A stretch of DNA of 64,000 bases. Origin: Bugula neritina (taxonomy: Eukaryota; Bryozoa; Gymnolaemata; Cheilostomatida; Bugulidae). Position 1 is the first letter of the stretch, and each line of letters begins with the position of its first letter. The stretch spans positions 186,001 to 250,000 of the forward strand of contig CAXIUT010000183.1 in the NCBI GenBank assembly GCA_964035545.1. Reading direction: 5' to 3'. Shown here piece after piece: positions 30,961 to 47,600 of this stretch. The notes beneath the pieces are model-generated. The model saw only the letters and a list, made by a program, of their open reading frames with translations. It searched no databases and was not told where the DNA came from. The position numbers and the translations under genes are program-made.

Positions 30961-33900
30961 GAAATACACCGCAACACATTGAAAAATACTGCAACATACC
31001 GAAATATACGGTAAACTATTGAATTATACTGTAACACATTGAAAATTACTGAAACACACTGAAATATACTCTGACACAATGCAATATACTGTAACATACT
31101 GAAATATGCTGTAGCACACTGAAATACACTGCGACTCACTGAAGTATACTACAACATACTGAAAAACACTGTAACATATTGAAACATACTGCAACATACT
31201 ACAACATATTGAAATACACTGCAACACATTGAAATATACTGCAACATACCTAAATATCCGGTAATATACTGAAATATACTGTAACACATTGAAAAATACT
31301 ACAACATACTGAAATACACTGTAACATATTGAAATACACTGCAACACATTGAAATATACTGCAACCTATAGAAATATATGGTAAACTACTGAAATATACT
31401 GTAACACATTGAAAAATACTGCAACATACTGAAACATACTGCGACACATTGCAATATACAGTAACATACTGAAACATGCTGTAGCACACTGAAATAGACT
31501 GCAGCTCACTGAAATATACTGCAACATACTGAAATACACTGCTACATACTGAAATATACTGCAACATACTGCAACATACTGAAATACACTGTAACATACT
31601 GAAATACACTGCAACAAACTACAACATATTGAAATACACTGCAACACTTTGAAATATACTGCAACATACCTAAATATACGGTAATATACCGAAAAAAAAA
31701 CTGTAACAGATTGAAAAATTCTGCAACATACTGAAATAAACTGCAACACACTGAAATACAGCGCAAAATACTACAACATACTGAAATACACTGTAACATA
31801 TTGAAATACACTGCAACACTTTGAAATATACTGCAACATACCGAAATATATGGTAAACTACTAAAATATACTGTAACACTTTGAGAAATAGTGCAACACA
31901 CTGAAATATACTCTGACACATTGCAATATACTGTAACATACTGAAATATGCTGTAGCACACTGAAATACATTGCAACTCACTGAAATATACTGCAACATA
32001 CTGAAATACACTGTAACATATTGAAAAATACTGCAACATACTGCAACATACCGAAATACACTGTAACATACTGAAACACACTGCAACATACTGCATTATA
32101 CTGACTAACACTGGAACATATTGAAATACACTGCAACATCCTACAACATGCTGAAATACACTGTAACATATTGAAATACACTGCAACACAATGAAATACA
32201 CTGCAACATACCAAAATATATGGTAAACTACTGAAATATACTTTAACACATTGAAAAATACTGCAACATACTGAAATATACTGTAACACACTGAAATGTA
32301 CTGCAACATACTGAAATACACTGTAACATACTGAAATAAACTGTAACATACTGAAATACACTGCAACATCCTACAACATACTGAATTACACTGTAACATT
32401 GTGAAATACACTGCAACACATTGAAAAATACTGCAACATACCGAAATATACGGTAAACTATTGAATTATACTGTAACACATTGAAAATTACTGAAACACA
32501 CTGAAATATACTCTGACACAATGCAATATACTGTAACATACTGAAATATGCTGTAGCACACTGAAATACACTGCGACTCACTGAAATATACTACAACATA
32601 CTGAAAAACACTGTAACATATTGAAACATACTGCAACATACTACAACATATTGAAATACACTGCAACACATTGAAATATACTGCAACATACCTAAATATC
32701 CGGTAATATACTGAAATATACTGTAACACATTGAAAAATACTACAACATACTGAAATACACTGTAACATATTGAAATACACTGCAACACATTGAAATATA
32801 CTGCAACCTATAGAAATATATGGTAAACTACTGAAATATACTGTAACACATTGAAAAATACTGCAACATACTGAAACATACTGCGACACATTGCAATATA
32901 CAGTAACATACTGAAACATGCTGTAGCACACTGAAATAGACTGCAGCTCACTGAAATATACTGCAACATACTGAAATACACTGCTACATACTGAAATATA
33001 CTGCAACATACTGCAACATACTGAAATACACTGTAACATACTGAAATACACTGCAACAAACTACAACATATTGAAATACACTGCAACACATTGAAATATA
33101 CTGCAACATACCTAAATATACGGTAATATACCGAAAAAAAAACTGTAACAGATTGAAAAATTCTGCAACATACTGAAATAAACTGCAACACACTGAAATA
33201 CAGCGCAAAATACTACAACATACTGAAATACACTGTAACATATTGAAATACACTGCAACATACTGAAATATACTGCAACATACTGCAACATACTGAAATA
33301 CACTGTAACATACTGAAATACACTGCAACAAACTACAACATATTGAAATACACTGCAACACATTGAAATATACTGCAACATACCTAAATATACGGTAATA
33401 TACCGAAAAAAAAACTGTAACAGATTGAAAAATTCTGCAACATACTGAAATAAACTGCAACACACTGAAATACAGCGCAAAATACTACAACATACTGAAA
33501 TACACTGTAACATATTGAAATACACTGCAACACTTTGAAATATACTGCAACATACCGAAATATATGGTAAACTACTAAAATATACTGTAACACTTTGAGA
33601 AATAGTGCAACACACTGAAATATACTCTGACACATTGCAATATACTGTAACATACTGAAATATGCTGTAGCACACTGAAATACATTGCAACTCACTGAAA
33701 TATACTGCAACATACTGAAATACACTGTAACATATTGAAAAATACTGCAACATACTGCAACATACTGAAATACACTGTAACATACTGAAATACATTGCAA
33801 AATACTACAACATACTGAAATACACTGTAACACATTGGAATATACTACAACATACCTAAATATCCGATAATATACTGAAATATACTGTAACACATTGAAA

Positions 33901-36900
33901 AATACTGCAACATACTGAAATACACTGCGACCCACTGAAATACATCGCAAAATACTACAACATACTGCAACAAACTACAACATATTGAAATACACTGCAA
34001 CACATTGAAATATACTGCAACATACCTAAATATACGGTAATATACCGAAAAAAAAACTGTAACAGATTGAAAAATTCTGCAACATACTGAAATATACTGC
34101 AACATACTGAAATACACTGCTAGATACTGATATGTACTGCAACATACTTCAACATTCTGAAATACACTGTAACATACTGAAATACACTGCAACAAACCAC
34201 AACATATTGAAATACACTGCAACACATTGAAATAGACTGCAACCTACCTAAATATACGGTAATATACTGAAAAAAAAACTGTAACAGATTGAAAAATTCT
34301 GCAACATACTGAAATAAACTTCAACACACTGAAATACACCGCAAAATACTACAACATACTGAAATACACTGTAACATATTGAAATACACTGCAACACTTT
34401 GAAATATACTGCAACATACCGAAATATATGGTAAACTACTAAAATATACTGTAACACTTTGAAAAATAGTGCAACATACTGAAATATACTGCGACACTTT
34501 GCAATGTACTGTAACATACTGAAATATGCTGTAGCACACTGAAATACACTGCAACTCACTGAAATATACTGCAACATATTGAAATACACTGCAACATCTT
34601 ACAACATGCTAAAATACACTGTAACATATTGAAATACACTACAACACATTGAAATATACTGCAACATACCGGAATATATGGTAAACTACTGAAATATACT
34701 GTAACACACTGAAAAATACTGCAACATACTGAAATATACTGCGACACATTGCAATATACTGCAACATACCAAAATATATGGTAAACAACTGAAATATACT
34801 TTAACACATTGAAAAATACTGAAACATACTGAAATATACTGTAACACACTGAAATATACTGCAACAAACTGAAATACACTGTAACATACTGAAATAAACT
34901 GCAACATACCAAAATATATGGTAAACTACTGAAATATACTTTAACACATTGAAAAATACTGCAACATACTAAAATATACTGTAACACACTGCAAGATACT
35001 GCAACATACCGAAATACACTGTAACATACTGAAACACACTGCAACATACTGCATTATACTGACATACACTGGAACATATTGAAATACACTGCAACATCCT
35101 ACAACATGCTGAAATACACTGTAACATATTGAAATACACTGCAACACAATGAAATATACTGCAACATACCAAAATATATGGTAAACTACTGAAATATACT
35201 TTAACACATTGAAAAATACTGCAATATACTGAAATATACTGTAACACACTGAAATATACTGCAACATACTGAAATACACTGTAACATACTGAAATAAACT
35301 GCAACATACTGAAATACACTGCAACATCCTACAACATACTGAATTACACTGTAACATATTGAAATACACTGTAACATATTGAAAAATACTGCAACATACT
35401 GCAACATACTGAAATACACTGTAACATACTGAAATACATTGCAAAATACTACAACATACTGAAATACACTGTAACACATTGGAATATACTACAACATACC
35501 TAAATATCCGATAATATACTGAAATATACTGTAACACATTGAAAAATACTGCAACATACTGAAATACACTGCGACCCACTGAAATACATCGCAAAATACT
35601 ACAACATACTGAAATACACTGTAACATATTGAAATACACTGCAACACATTGAAATATACTGCAACCTACAGAAACAGGTGGTAAACTACTGAAATATACT
35701 GTAACACATTGAAAAATACTGCAACATACTGAAATATACTGCAACATACTGAAATACACTGCTAGATACTGATATGTACTGCAACATACTTCAACATTCT
35801 GAAATACACTGTAACATACTGAAATACACTGCAACAAACCACAACATATTGAAATACACTGCAACACATTGAAATAGACTGCAACCTACCTAAATATACG
35901 GTAATATACTGAAAAAAAAACTGTAACAGATTGAAAAATTCTGCAACATACTGAAATAAACTTCAACACACTGAAATACACCGCAAAATACTACAACATA
36001 CTGAAATACACTGTAACATATTGAAATACACTGCAACACTTTGAAATATACTGCAACATACCGAAATATATGGTAAACTACTAAAATATACTGTAACACT
36101 TTGAAAAATAGTGCAACATACTGAAATATACTGCGACACTTTGCAATGTACTGTAACATACTGAAATATGCTGTAGCACACTGAAATACACTGCAACTCA
36201 CTGAAATATACTGCAACATATTGAAATACACTGCAACATCCTACAACATGCTAAAATACACTGTAACATATTGAAATACACTACAACACATTGAAATATA
36301 CTGCAACATACCGGAATATATGGTAAACTACTGAAATATACTGTAACACACTGAAAAATACTGCAACATACTGAAATATACTGCGACACATTGCAATATA
36401 CTGCAACATACCAAAATATATGGTAAACTACTGAAATATACTTTAACACATTGAAAAATACTGCAACATACTGAAATATACTGTAACACACTGAAATATA
36501 CTGCAACAAACTGAAATACACTGTAACATACTGAAATAAACTGCAACATACCAAAATATATGGTAAACTACTGAAATATACTTTAACACATTGAAAAATA
36601 CTGCAACATACTAAAATATACTGTAACACACTGCAAGATACTGCAACATACCGAAATACACTGTAACATACTGAAACACACTGCAACATACTGCATTATA
36701 CTGACATACACAGGAACATATTGAAATACACTGCAACATCCTACAACATGCTGAAATACACTGTAACATATTGAAATACACTGCAACACAATGAAATATA
36801 CTGCAACATACCAAAATATATGGTAAACTACTGAAATATACTTTAACACATTGAAAAATACTGCAATATACTGAAATATACTGTAACACACTGAAATATA

Positions 36901-38782
36901 CTGCAACATACTGAAATACACTGTAACATACTGAAATAAACTGCAACATACTGAAATACACTGCAACATCCTACAACATACTGAATTACACTGTAACATA
37001 TTGAAATACACTGCAACACATTGAAAAATACTGCAACATACCGAAATATATGGTAAACTATTGAATTATACTGTAACACATTGAAAAATACTGAAACACA
37101 CTGAAGTTTACTCTGACACAATGCAATATACTGTAACATACTGAATTATTCTGTAGCACACTGAAATACACTGCAACTCACTGAAATATACTGCAACATA
37201 CTGAAAAACACTGTAACATATTGAAACATACTGCAACATACTACAACATATTGAAATACACTGCAACACATTGAAATATACTGCAACATACCTAAATATC
37301 CGGTAATATACTGAAATATACTGTAACACATTGAAAAATATTGCAACATACTGAAATACACTGCAACCCACTGAAATACATCGCAAAAGACTACAACATA
37401 CTGAAATATACTGTAACACACTGAAATATACTGCAACATACTGAAATACACTGAAACATACTGAAATAAACTGCAATATACCAAAATATATGGTAAACTA
37501 CTGAAATATACTGTAACACACTGAAAAATACTGCAACATACTGAAATATACTGCGACACATTGCAATATACTGCAACATACCAAAATATATGGTAAACTA
37601 CTGAAATATACTTTAACACATTGAAAATTACTGCAACATACTGAAATATACTGTAACACACTGAAATATCCTGCAACAAACTGAAATACACTGTAACATA
37701 TTGAAATAAACTACAACATACCAAAATATATGGTAAACTACTGAAATATACTTTAACACATTGAAAAATACTGCAACATACTAAAATATACCGTAACACA
37801 CTGCAAGATACTGCAACATACCGAAATACACTGTAACATACTGAAACACACTGCAACATACTGCATTATACTGACTAACACTGGAACATATTGAAATACA
37901 CTGCAACATCCTACAACATGCTGAAATACACTGTAACATATTGAAATACACTGGAACACAATGAAATACACTGCAACATACCAAAATATATGGTAAACTA
38001 CTGAAATATACTTTAACACATTGAAAAATACTGCAACATACTGAAATATACTGTAACACACTGAAATATACTGCAACATACTGAAATACACTGTAACATA
38101 CTGAAATAAACTGTAACATACTGAAATACACTGCAACATCCTACAACATACTGAATTACACTGTAACATTGTGAAATACACTGCAACACATTGAAAAATA
38201 CTGCAACACACTGAAATATACTCTGACACAATGCAATATACTGTAACATACTGAAATATGCTGTAGCACACTGAAATACACTGCAACTCACTGAAATATA
38301 CTACAACATACTGAAAAACACTGTAACATATTGAAACATACTGCAACATACTACAACATATTGAAATACACTGCAACACATTGAAATATACTGCAACATA
38401 CCTAAATATCCGGTAATATACTGAAATATACTGTAACACATTGAAAAATACTACAACATACTGAAATACACTGTAACATATTGAAATACACTGCAACACA
38501 TTGAAATATACTGCAACCTATAGAAATATATGGTAAACTACTGAAATATACTGTAACACATTGAAAAATACTGCAACATACTGAAACATACTGCGACACA
38601 TTGCAATATACAGTAACATACTGAAACATGCTGTAGCACACTGAAATAGACTGCAGCTCACTGAAATATACTGCAACATACTGAAATACACTGCTACATA
38701 CTGAAATATACTGCAACATACTGCAACATACTGAAATACACTGTAACATACTGAAATACACTGCAACAAACTACAACATATT
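30961..38782. repeat. 7822-bp tandem duplication, copy 2
   Basis: This copy abuts copy 1 head to tail. After 38782 the sequence continues GAAATACACTG instead of GAAATACACCG and departs from the unit. The apparent identity means either a very recent duplication or an assembly error that counted one segment twice. Confidence 0.92.
32987..33530. repeat. 272-bp tandem duplication, counterpart in the second 7822-bp copy
   Basis: This is the copy of 25165-25708 at offset 7822, with A9 tracts at 33134 and 33406. Confidence 0.85.
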
Positions 38783-40870
38783 GAAATACACTGCAACACA
38801 TTGAAATGTACTGCAACATACCTAAATATACGGTAATATACCGAAAAAAAAACTGTAACAGATTGAAAAATTCTGCAACATACTGAAATAAACTGCAACA
38901 CACTGAAATACAGCGCAAAATACTACAACATACTGAAATACACTGTAACATATTGAAATACACTGCAACACTTTGAAATATACTGCAACATACCGAAATA
39001 TATGGTAAACTACTAAAATATACTGTAACACTTTGAGAAATAGTGCAACACACTGAAATATACTCTGACACATTGCAATATACTGTAACATACTGAAATA
39101 TGCTGTAGCACACTGAAATACATTGCAACTCACTCAAATATACTGCAACATACTGAAATACACTGTAACATATTGAAAAATACTGCAACATACTGCAACA
39201 TACTGAAATACACTGTAACATACTGAAATACATTGCAAAATACTACAACATACTGAAATACACTGTAACACATTGGAATATACTACAACATACCTAAATA
39301 TCCGGTAATATACTGAAATATACTGTAACACATTGAAAAATACTGCAACATACTGAAATACACTGCGACCCACTGAAATACATCGCAAAATACTACAACA
39401 TACTGAAATACACTGTAACATATTGAAATACACTGCAACACATTGAAATATACTGCAACCTACAGAAATAGGTGGTAAACTACTGAAATATACTTTAACA
39501 CATTGAAAAATACTGCAACATACTGAAATATACTGTAACACACTGAAATATACTGCAACATACTGAAATACACTGTAACATACTGAAATAAACTGCAACA
39601 TACTGAAGTACACTGCAACATCCTACAACATACTGAAATACAATGTAACATATTGAAACACACTGCAACACATTGAAATATACTGCAATGTACCGAATTA
39701 TATGGTGGACTACTGAAATATACTGTAACACATTGCAATATACTGTAACATACTGAAATATGCTGTAGCACACTGAAATACACTGCAACTCACTGAAATA
39801 TACTGCAACATACTGAAATACACTGCAACACATTGAAATATACTGCAACCTACAGAAATAGGTGGTAAACTACTGAAATATACTGTAACACATTGAAAAA
39901 TACTGCAACATACTGAAATATACTGCGACACATTGTAATATACTGTAACATACTGAAACATACTGTAGCACACTGAAATAGACTGCAGCTCACTGAAATA
40001 TACTGCATTATACTGAAATTCACTGCAGCATCCTACAACATGCTGAAATACACTGTAACATATTGAAATACACTGCAACACAATGAAATATACTGCAACA
40101 TACCGAAATATATGGTAAACTAATGAAATACACTGTAACACATTGAAAAATACTGCAACATACTGAAATATACTGTAACACACTGAATTATACTGCAACA
40201 TACTGAAATACACTGTAACATACTGAGATAAACTGCAACATACGAAAATATATGGTAAACTACTGAAATATAATTTAACACATTGAAAAATCCTGCAACA
40301 TACTAAAATATACTGTAACACACTGCAAGATACTGCAACATACCGAAATACACTGTAACATAGTGAAACACACTGCAACATACTGCATTATACTGACATA
40401 CACTGGAACATATTGAAATACACTGCAACATCCTACAACATGGTGAAATACACTGTAACATATTGAAATACACTGCAACAGATTGAAAAATACTGCAACA
40501 TACAGAAATATATGGTAAACAATTGAATTATACTGTAACACATTGAAAAATACTGAAACACACTGAAATATACTCTGACACAATGCAAAATACTGTAACA
40601 TACTGAAATATGCTGTAGCACACTGAAATACACTGCAACTCACTGAAATATACTGCAACATACTGAAAAACACTGTAACATATTGAGACATACTGCAACA
40701 TACTGCAACATTCTGAAATACACTGTAACATACTGAAATACATTGCAAAATACTGCAACATATTGAAATACACTGCAACACATTGAAATATACTGCAACA
40801 TACCTAAATATCCGGTAATATACTGAAATATACTGTAACACATTGAAACATACTGCAACATACTGAAATA
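38783..40870. repeat. Long-range duplicate of 12539-14826 with a 200-bp internal deletion
   Basis: 38783-39479 matches 12539-13235 at offset 26244, and 39480-40870 matches 13436-14826 at offset 26044. The 200-bp difference is exactly 20 decamers. The deletion junction lies in a shared GGTAAACTACTGAAATATACT context, which suggests recombination between two nearby copies of the dyad module. Substitutions between the copies are few, for example ATTA for AATA near 40187. Confidence 0.8.
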
Positions 40871-43800
40871 CACTGTAACATCCTACAACATACTGAAATA
40901 CACAGTAACATATTGAAAGACACTGCAAGACAATGAAATATACTGCAACATACTGAAATATACTGTAACACACTGAAACATACTGCAACATACTGAAATA
41001 CACTGCTACATACTGAAATATACTGCAACATACTGCCACATACTGAAATACACTGTAACATACTGAAATACACTGCAACAAACTACAACATATTGAAATA
41101 CACTGCAACACATTGAAATATACTGCAACATACCTAAATATACGGTAATATAGCGGAAAAAAACTGTAACAGATTGACAAATTCTGCAACATACTGAAAT
41201 ATACTGCGACACATTGCAATATACTGTAACATACTGAAATACGCTCTAGCACACTGAAATACACTGCAACCCACTGAAATATACTGCAACATACGGAAAT
41301 ACACTGCAACACATTGAAATACACTGCAACATACCAAAATAAATGGTAAACTACTGAAATATACTTTAACACATTGAAAATTACTGCAACATACTGAAAT
41401 ATACTGTAACACACTGAAATATACTGCAACATACTGAAATACACTGTAACATACTGAAATAAACTGCAACATACTGAAGTACACTGCAACATCCTACAAC
41501 ATACTGAAATACAATGTAACATATTGAAACACACTGCAACACATTGAAATATACTGCAATGTACCGAATTATATGGTGGACTACTGAAATATACTGTAAC
41601 ACATTGCAATATACTGTAACATACTGAAATATGCTGTAGCACACTGAAATACACTGCAACTCACTGAAATATACTGCAACATACTGAAATACACTGCAAC
41701 ACATTGAAATATACTGCAACATACTGCAACATTCTGAAATACACTGCAACACACTGAAATATACTGCAACATACTGAAATACACTGAAACATACTGAAAT
41801 AAACTGCAATATACCAAAATATATGGTAAACTACTGAAATATACTGTAACACACTGAAAAATACTGCAACATACTGAAATATACTGCGACACATTGCAAT
41901 ATACTGCAACATACCAAAATATATGGTAAACTACTGAAATATACTTTAACACATTGAAAATTACTGCAACATACTGAAATATACTGTAACACACTGAAAT
42001 ATCCTGCAACAAACTGAAATACACTGTAACATATTGAAATAAACTGCAACATACCAAAATATATGGTAAACTACTGAAATATACTTTAACACATTGAAAA
42101 ATACTGCAACATACTAAAATATACCGTAACACACTGCAAGATACTGCAACATACCGAAATACACTGTAACATACTGAAACACACTGCAACATACTGCATT
42201 ATACTGACTAACACTGGAACATATTGAAATACACTGCAACATCCTACAACATGCTGAAATACACTGTAACATATTGAAATACACTGCAACACAATGAAAT
42301 ACACTGCAACATACCAAAATATATGGTAAACTACTGAAATATACTTTAACACATTGAAAAATACTGCAACATACTGAAATATACTGTAACACACTGAAAT
42401 GTACTGCAACATACTGAAATACACTGCAACATCCTACAACATACTGAATTACACTGTAACATTGTGAAATACACTGCAACACATTGAAAAATACTGCAAC
42501 ATACCGAAATATACGGTAAACTATTGAATTATACTGTAACACATTGAAAATTACTGAAACACACTGAAATATACTCTGACACAATGCAATATACTGTAAC
42601 ATACTGAAATATGCTGTAGCACACTGAAATACACTGCGACTCACTGAAATATACTACAACATACTGAAAAACACTGTAACATATTGAAACATACTGCAAC
42701 ATACTACAACATATTGAATTACACTGCAACACATTGAAATATACTGCAACATACCTAAATATCCGGTAATATACTGAAATATACTGTAACACATTGAAAA
42801 ATACTACAACATACTGAAATACACTGTAACATATTGAAATACACTGCAACACATTGAAATATACTGCAACCTATAGAAATATATGGTAAACTACTGAAAT
42901 ATACTGTAACACATTGAAAAATACTGCAACATACTGAAACATACTGCGACACATTGCAATATACAGTAACATACTGAAACATGCTGTAGCACACTGAAAT
43001 AGACTGCAGCTCACTGAAATATACTGCAACATACTGAAATACACTGCTACATACTGAAATATACTGCAACATACTGCAACATACTGAAATACACTTTAAC
43101 ATACTGAAATACACTGCAACAAACTACAACATATTGAAATACACTGCAACACATTGAAATATACTGCAACATACCTAAATATACGGTAATATACCGAAAA
43201 AAAAACTGTAACAGATTGAAAAATTCTGCAACATACTGAAATAAACTGCAACACACTGAAATACAGCGCAAAATACTACAACATACTGAAATACACTGTA
43301 ACATATTGAAATACACTGCAACACTTTGAAATATACTGCAACATACCGAAATATATGGTAAACTACTAAAATATACTGTAACACTTTGAGAAATAGTGCA
43401 ACACACTGAAATATACTCTGACACATTGCAATATACTGTAACATACTGAAATATGCTGTAGCACACTGAAATACATTGCAACTCACTGAAATATACTGCA
43501 ACATACTGAAATACACTGCAACACATTGAAATATACTGCAACCTACAGAAATAGGTGGTAAACTACTGAAATATACTGTAACACATTGAAAAATACTGCA
43601 ACATACTGAAATATACTGCGACACATTGTAATATACTGTAACATACTGAAACATACTGTAGCACACTGAAATAGACTGCAGCTCACTGAAATATACTGCA
43701 TTATACTGAAATTCACTGCAGCATCCTACAACATGCTGAAATACACTGTAACATATTGAAATACACTGCAACAAACTACAACATATTGAAATACACTGCA

Positions 43801-44640
43801 ACGCATTGAAAGACACTGCAACACATTGAAATATACTGCAATATACCAATATATATGGTAAACTGCTGAAATATACTTTAACACATTGAAAAATACTGCA
43901 ACATACTGAAATATACTGTAACACACTGAAATATACTGCAACATACTGAAATACACTGCTAGATACTGAAATATACTGCAACATACTGCAACAATCTGAA
44001 ATACACTGTAACATACTGAAATACACTGCAACAAACTACAACATATTGAAATACACTGCAACACATTGAAATATACTGCAACATACCTAAATATACAGTA
44101 ATATACCGAAAAAAAAACTGTGACAGATTGAAAAATTCCGCAACATACTGAAATAAACTGCAACACACTGAAATACACCTCAAAATACTACCACATACTG
44201 AAATACACTGTAACATATTGAAATACACTGCAACACTTTGAAATATACTGCAACATACCGAAATATATGGTAAACTACTAAAATATACTGTAACACTTTG
44301 AAAAACAGTGCAACATACTGAAATATACTGCGACACTTTGCAATGTACTGTAACATACTGAAATATGCTGTAGCACACTGAAATACACTGCAACTCACTG
44401 AAATATACTGCAACATATTGAAATACACTGCAACATCCTACAACATGCTAAAATACACTGTAACATATTGAAATACAGTACAACACATTGAAATATACTG
44501 CAACATACTGGAATATATGGTAAAGTACTGAAATATACTGTAACACACTGAAAAATACTGCAACATACTGAAATATACTGCGACACATTGCAATATACTG
44601 CAACATACCAAAATATATGGTAAACTACTGAAATATACTT
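40136..44640. repeat. 4.5-kb tandem duplication, copy 1
   Basis: This unit is repeated from 44641. The offset is 4505 at first, becomes 4503 after a 2-base loss at 45060/45061, 4543 after a 40-bp difference near 46926-46965, and 4803 after an extra 260-bp repeat at 48561. It contains landmarks at 41157 (A7, +1), 43197 and 44109 (A9, +2 each), which explain the 4500 plus 5. Confidence 0.84.
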
Positions 44641-47600
44641 TAACACATTGAAAAATACTGCAACATACTGAAATATACTGTAACACACTGAAATATACTG
44701 CAACATACTGAAATACACTGTAACATACTGAGATAAACTGCAACTGACGAAAATATATGGTAAACTACTGAAATATAATTTAACACATTGAAAAATCCTG
44801 CAACATACTAAAATATACTGTAACACACTGCAAGATACTGCAACATACCGAAATACACTGTAACATAGTGAAACACACTGCAACATACTGCATTATACTG
44901 ACATACACTGGAACATATTGAAATACACTGCAACATCCTACAACATGGTGAAATACACTGTAACATATTGAAATACACTGCAACAGATTGAAAAATACTG
45001 CAACATACAGAAATATATGGTAAACTATTGAATTATACTGTAACACATTGAAAAATACTGACACACTGAAATATACTCTGACACAATGCAAAATACTGTA
45101 ACATACTGAAATATGCTGTAGCACACTGAAATACACTGCAACTCACTGAAATATACTGCAACATACTGAAAAACACTGTAACATATTGAGACATACTGCA
45201 ACATACTGCAACATTCTGAAATACACTGTAACATACTGAAATACATTGCAAAATACTGCAACATATTGAAATACACTGCAACACATTGAAATATACTGCA
45301 ACATACCTAAATATCCGGTAATATACTGAAATATACTGTAACACATTGAAACATACTGCAACATACTGAAATACACTGTAACATCCTACAACATACTGAA
45401 ATACACAGTAACATATTGAAAGACACTGCAAGACAATGAAATATACTGCAACATACTGAAATATACTGTAACACACTGAAACATACTGCAACATACTGAA
45501 ATACACTGCTACATACTGAAATATACTGCAACATACTGCCACATACTGAAATACACTGTAACATACTGAAATACACTGCAACAAACTACAACATATTGAA
45601 ATACACTGCAACACATTGAAATATACTGCAACATACCTAAATATACGGTAATATAGCGGAAAGAAACTGTAACAGATTGACAAATTCTGCAACATACTGA
45701 AATATACTGCGACACATTGCAATATACTGTAACATACTGAAATTTGCTCTAGCACACTGAAATACACTGCAACCCACTGAAATATACTGCAACATACGGA
45801 AATACACTGCAACACATTGAAATACACTGCAACATACCAAAATAAATGGTAAACTACTGAAATATACTTTAACACATTGAAAATTACTGCAACATACTGA
45901 AATATACTGTAACACACTGAAATATACTGCAACATACTGAAATACACTGTAACATACTGAAATAAACTGCAACATACTGAAGTACACTGCAACATCCTAC
46001 AACATACTGAAATACAATGTAACATATTGAAACACACTGCAACACATTGAAATATACTGCAATGTACCGAATTATATGGTGGACTACTGAAATATACTGT
46101 AACACATTGCAATATACTGTAACATACTGAAATATGCTGTAGCACACTGAAATACACTGCAACTCACTGAAATATACTGCAACATACTGAAATACACTGC
46201 AACACATTGAAATATACTGCAACATACTGCAACATTCTGAAATACACTGCAACACACTGAAATATACTGCAACATACTGAAATACACTGAAACATACTGA
46301 AATAAACTGCAATATACCAAAATATATGGTAAACTACTGAAATATACTGTAACACACTGAAAAATACTGCAACATACTGAAATATACTGCGACACATTGC
46401 AATATACTGCAACATACCAAAATATATGGTAAACTACTGAAATATACTTTAACACATTGAAAATTACTGCAACATACTGAAATATACTGTAACACACTGA
46501 AATATCCTGCAACAAACTGAAATACACTGTAACATATTGAAATAAACTGCAACATACCAAAATATATGGTAAACTACTGAAATATACTTTAACACATTGA
46601 AAAATACTGCAACATACTAAAATATACCGTAACACACTGCAAGATACTGCAACATACCGAAATACACTGTAACATACTGAAACACACTGCAACATACTGC
46701 ATTATACTGACTAACACTGGAACATATTGAAATACACTGCAACATCCTACAACATGCTGAAATACACTGTAACATATTGAAATACACTGCAACACAATGA
46801 AATACACTGCAACATACCAAAATATATGGTAAACTACTGAAATATACTTTAACACATTGAAAAATACTGCAACATACTGAAATATACTGTAACACACTGA
46901 AATGTACTGCAACATACTGAAATACACTGTAACATACTGAAATAAACTGTAACATACTGAAATACACTGCAACATCCTACAACATACTGAATTACACTGT
47001 AACATTGTGAAATACACTGCAACACATTGAAAAATACTGCAACATACCGAAATATACGGTAAACTATTGAATTATACTGTAACACATTGAAAATTACTGA
47101 AACACACTGAAATATACTCTGACACAATGCAATATACTGTAACATACTGAAATATGCTGTAGCACACTGAAATACACTGCGACTCACTGAAATATACTAC
47201 AACATACTGAAAAACACTGTAACATATTGAAACATACTGCAACATACTACAACATATTGAAATACACTGCAACACATTGAAATATACTGCAACATACCTA
47301 AATATCCGGTAATATACTGAAATATACTGTAACACATTGAAAAATACTACAACATACTGAAATACACTGTAACATATTGAAATACACTGCAACACATTGA
47401 AATATACTGCAACCTATAGAAATATATGGTAAACTACTGAAATATACTGTAACACATTGAAAAATACTGCAACATACTGAAACATACTGCGACACATTGC
47501 AATATACAGTAACATACTGAAACATGCTGTAGCACACTGAAATAGACTGCAGCTCACTGAAATATACTGCAACATACTGAAATACACTGCGACATACTCA

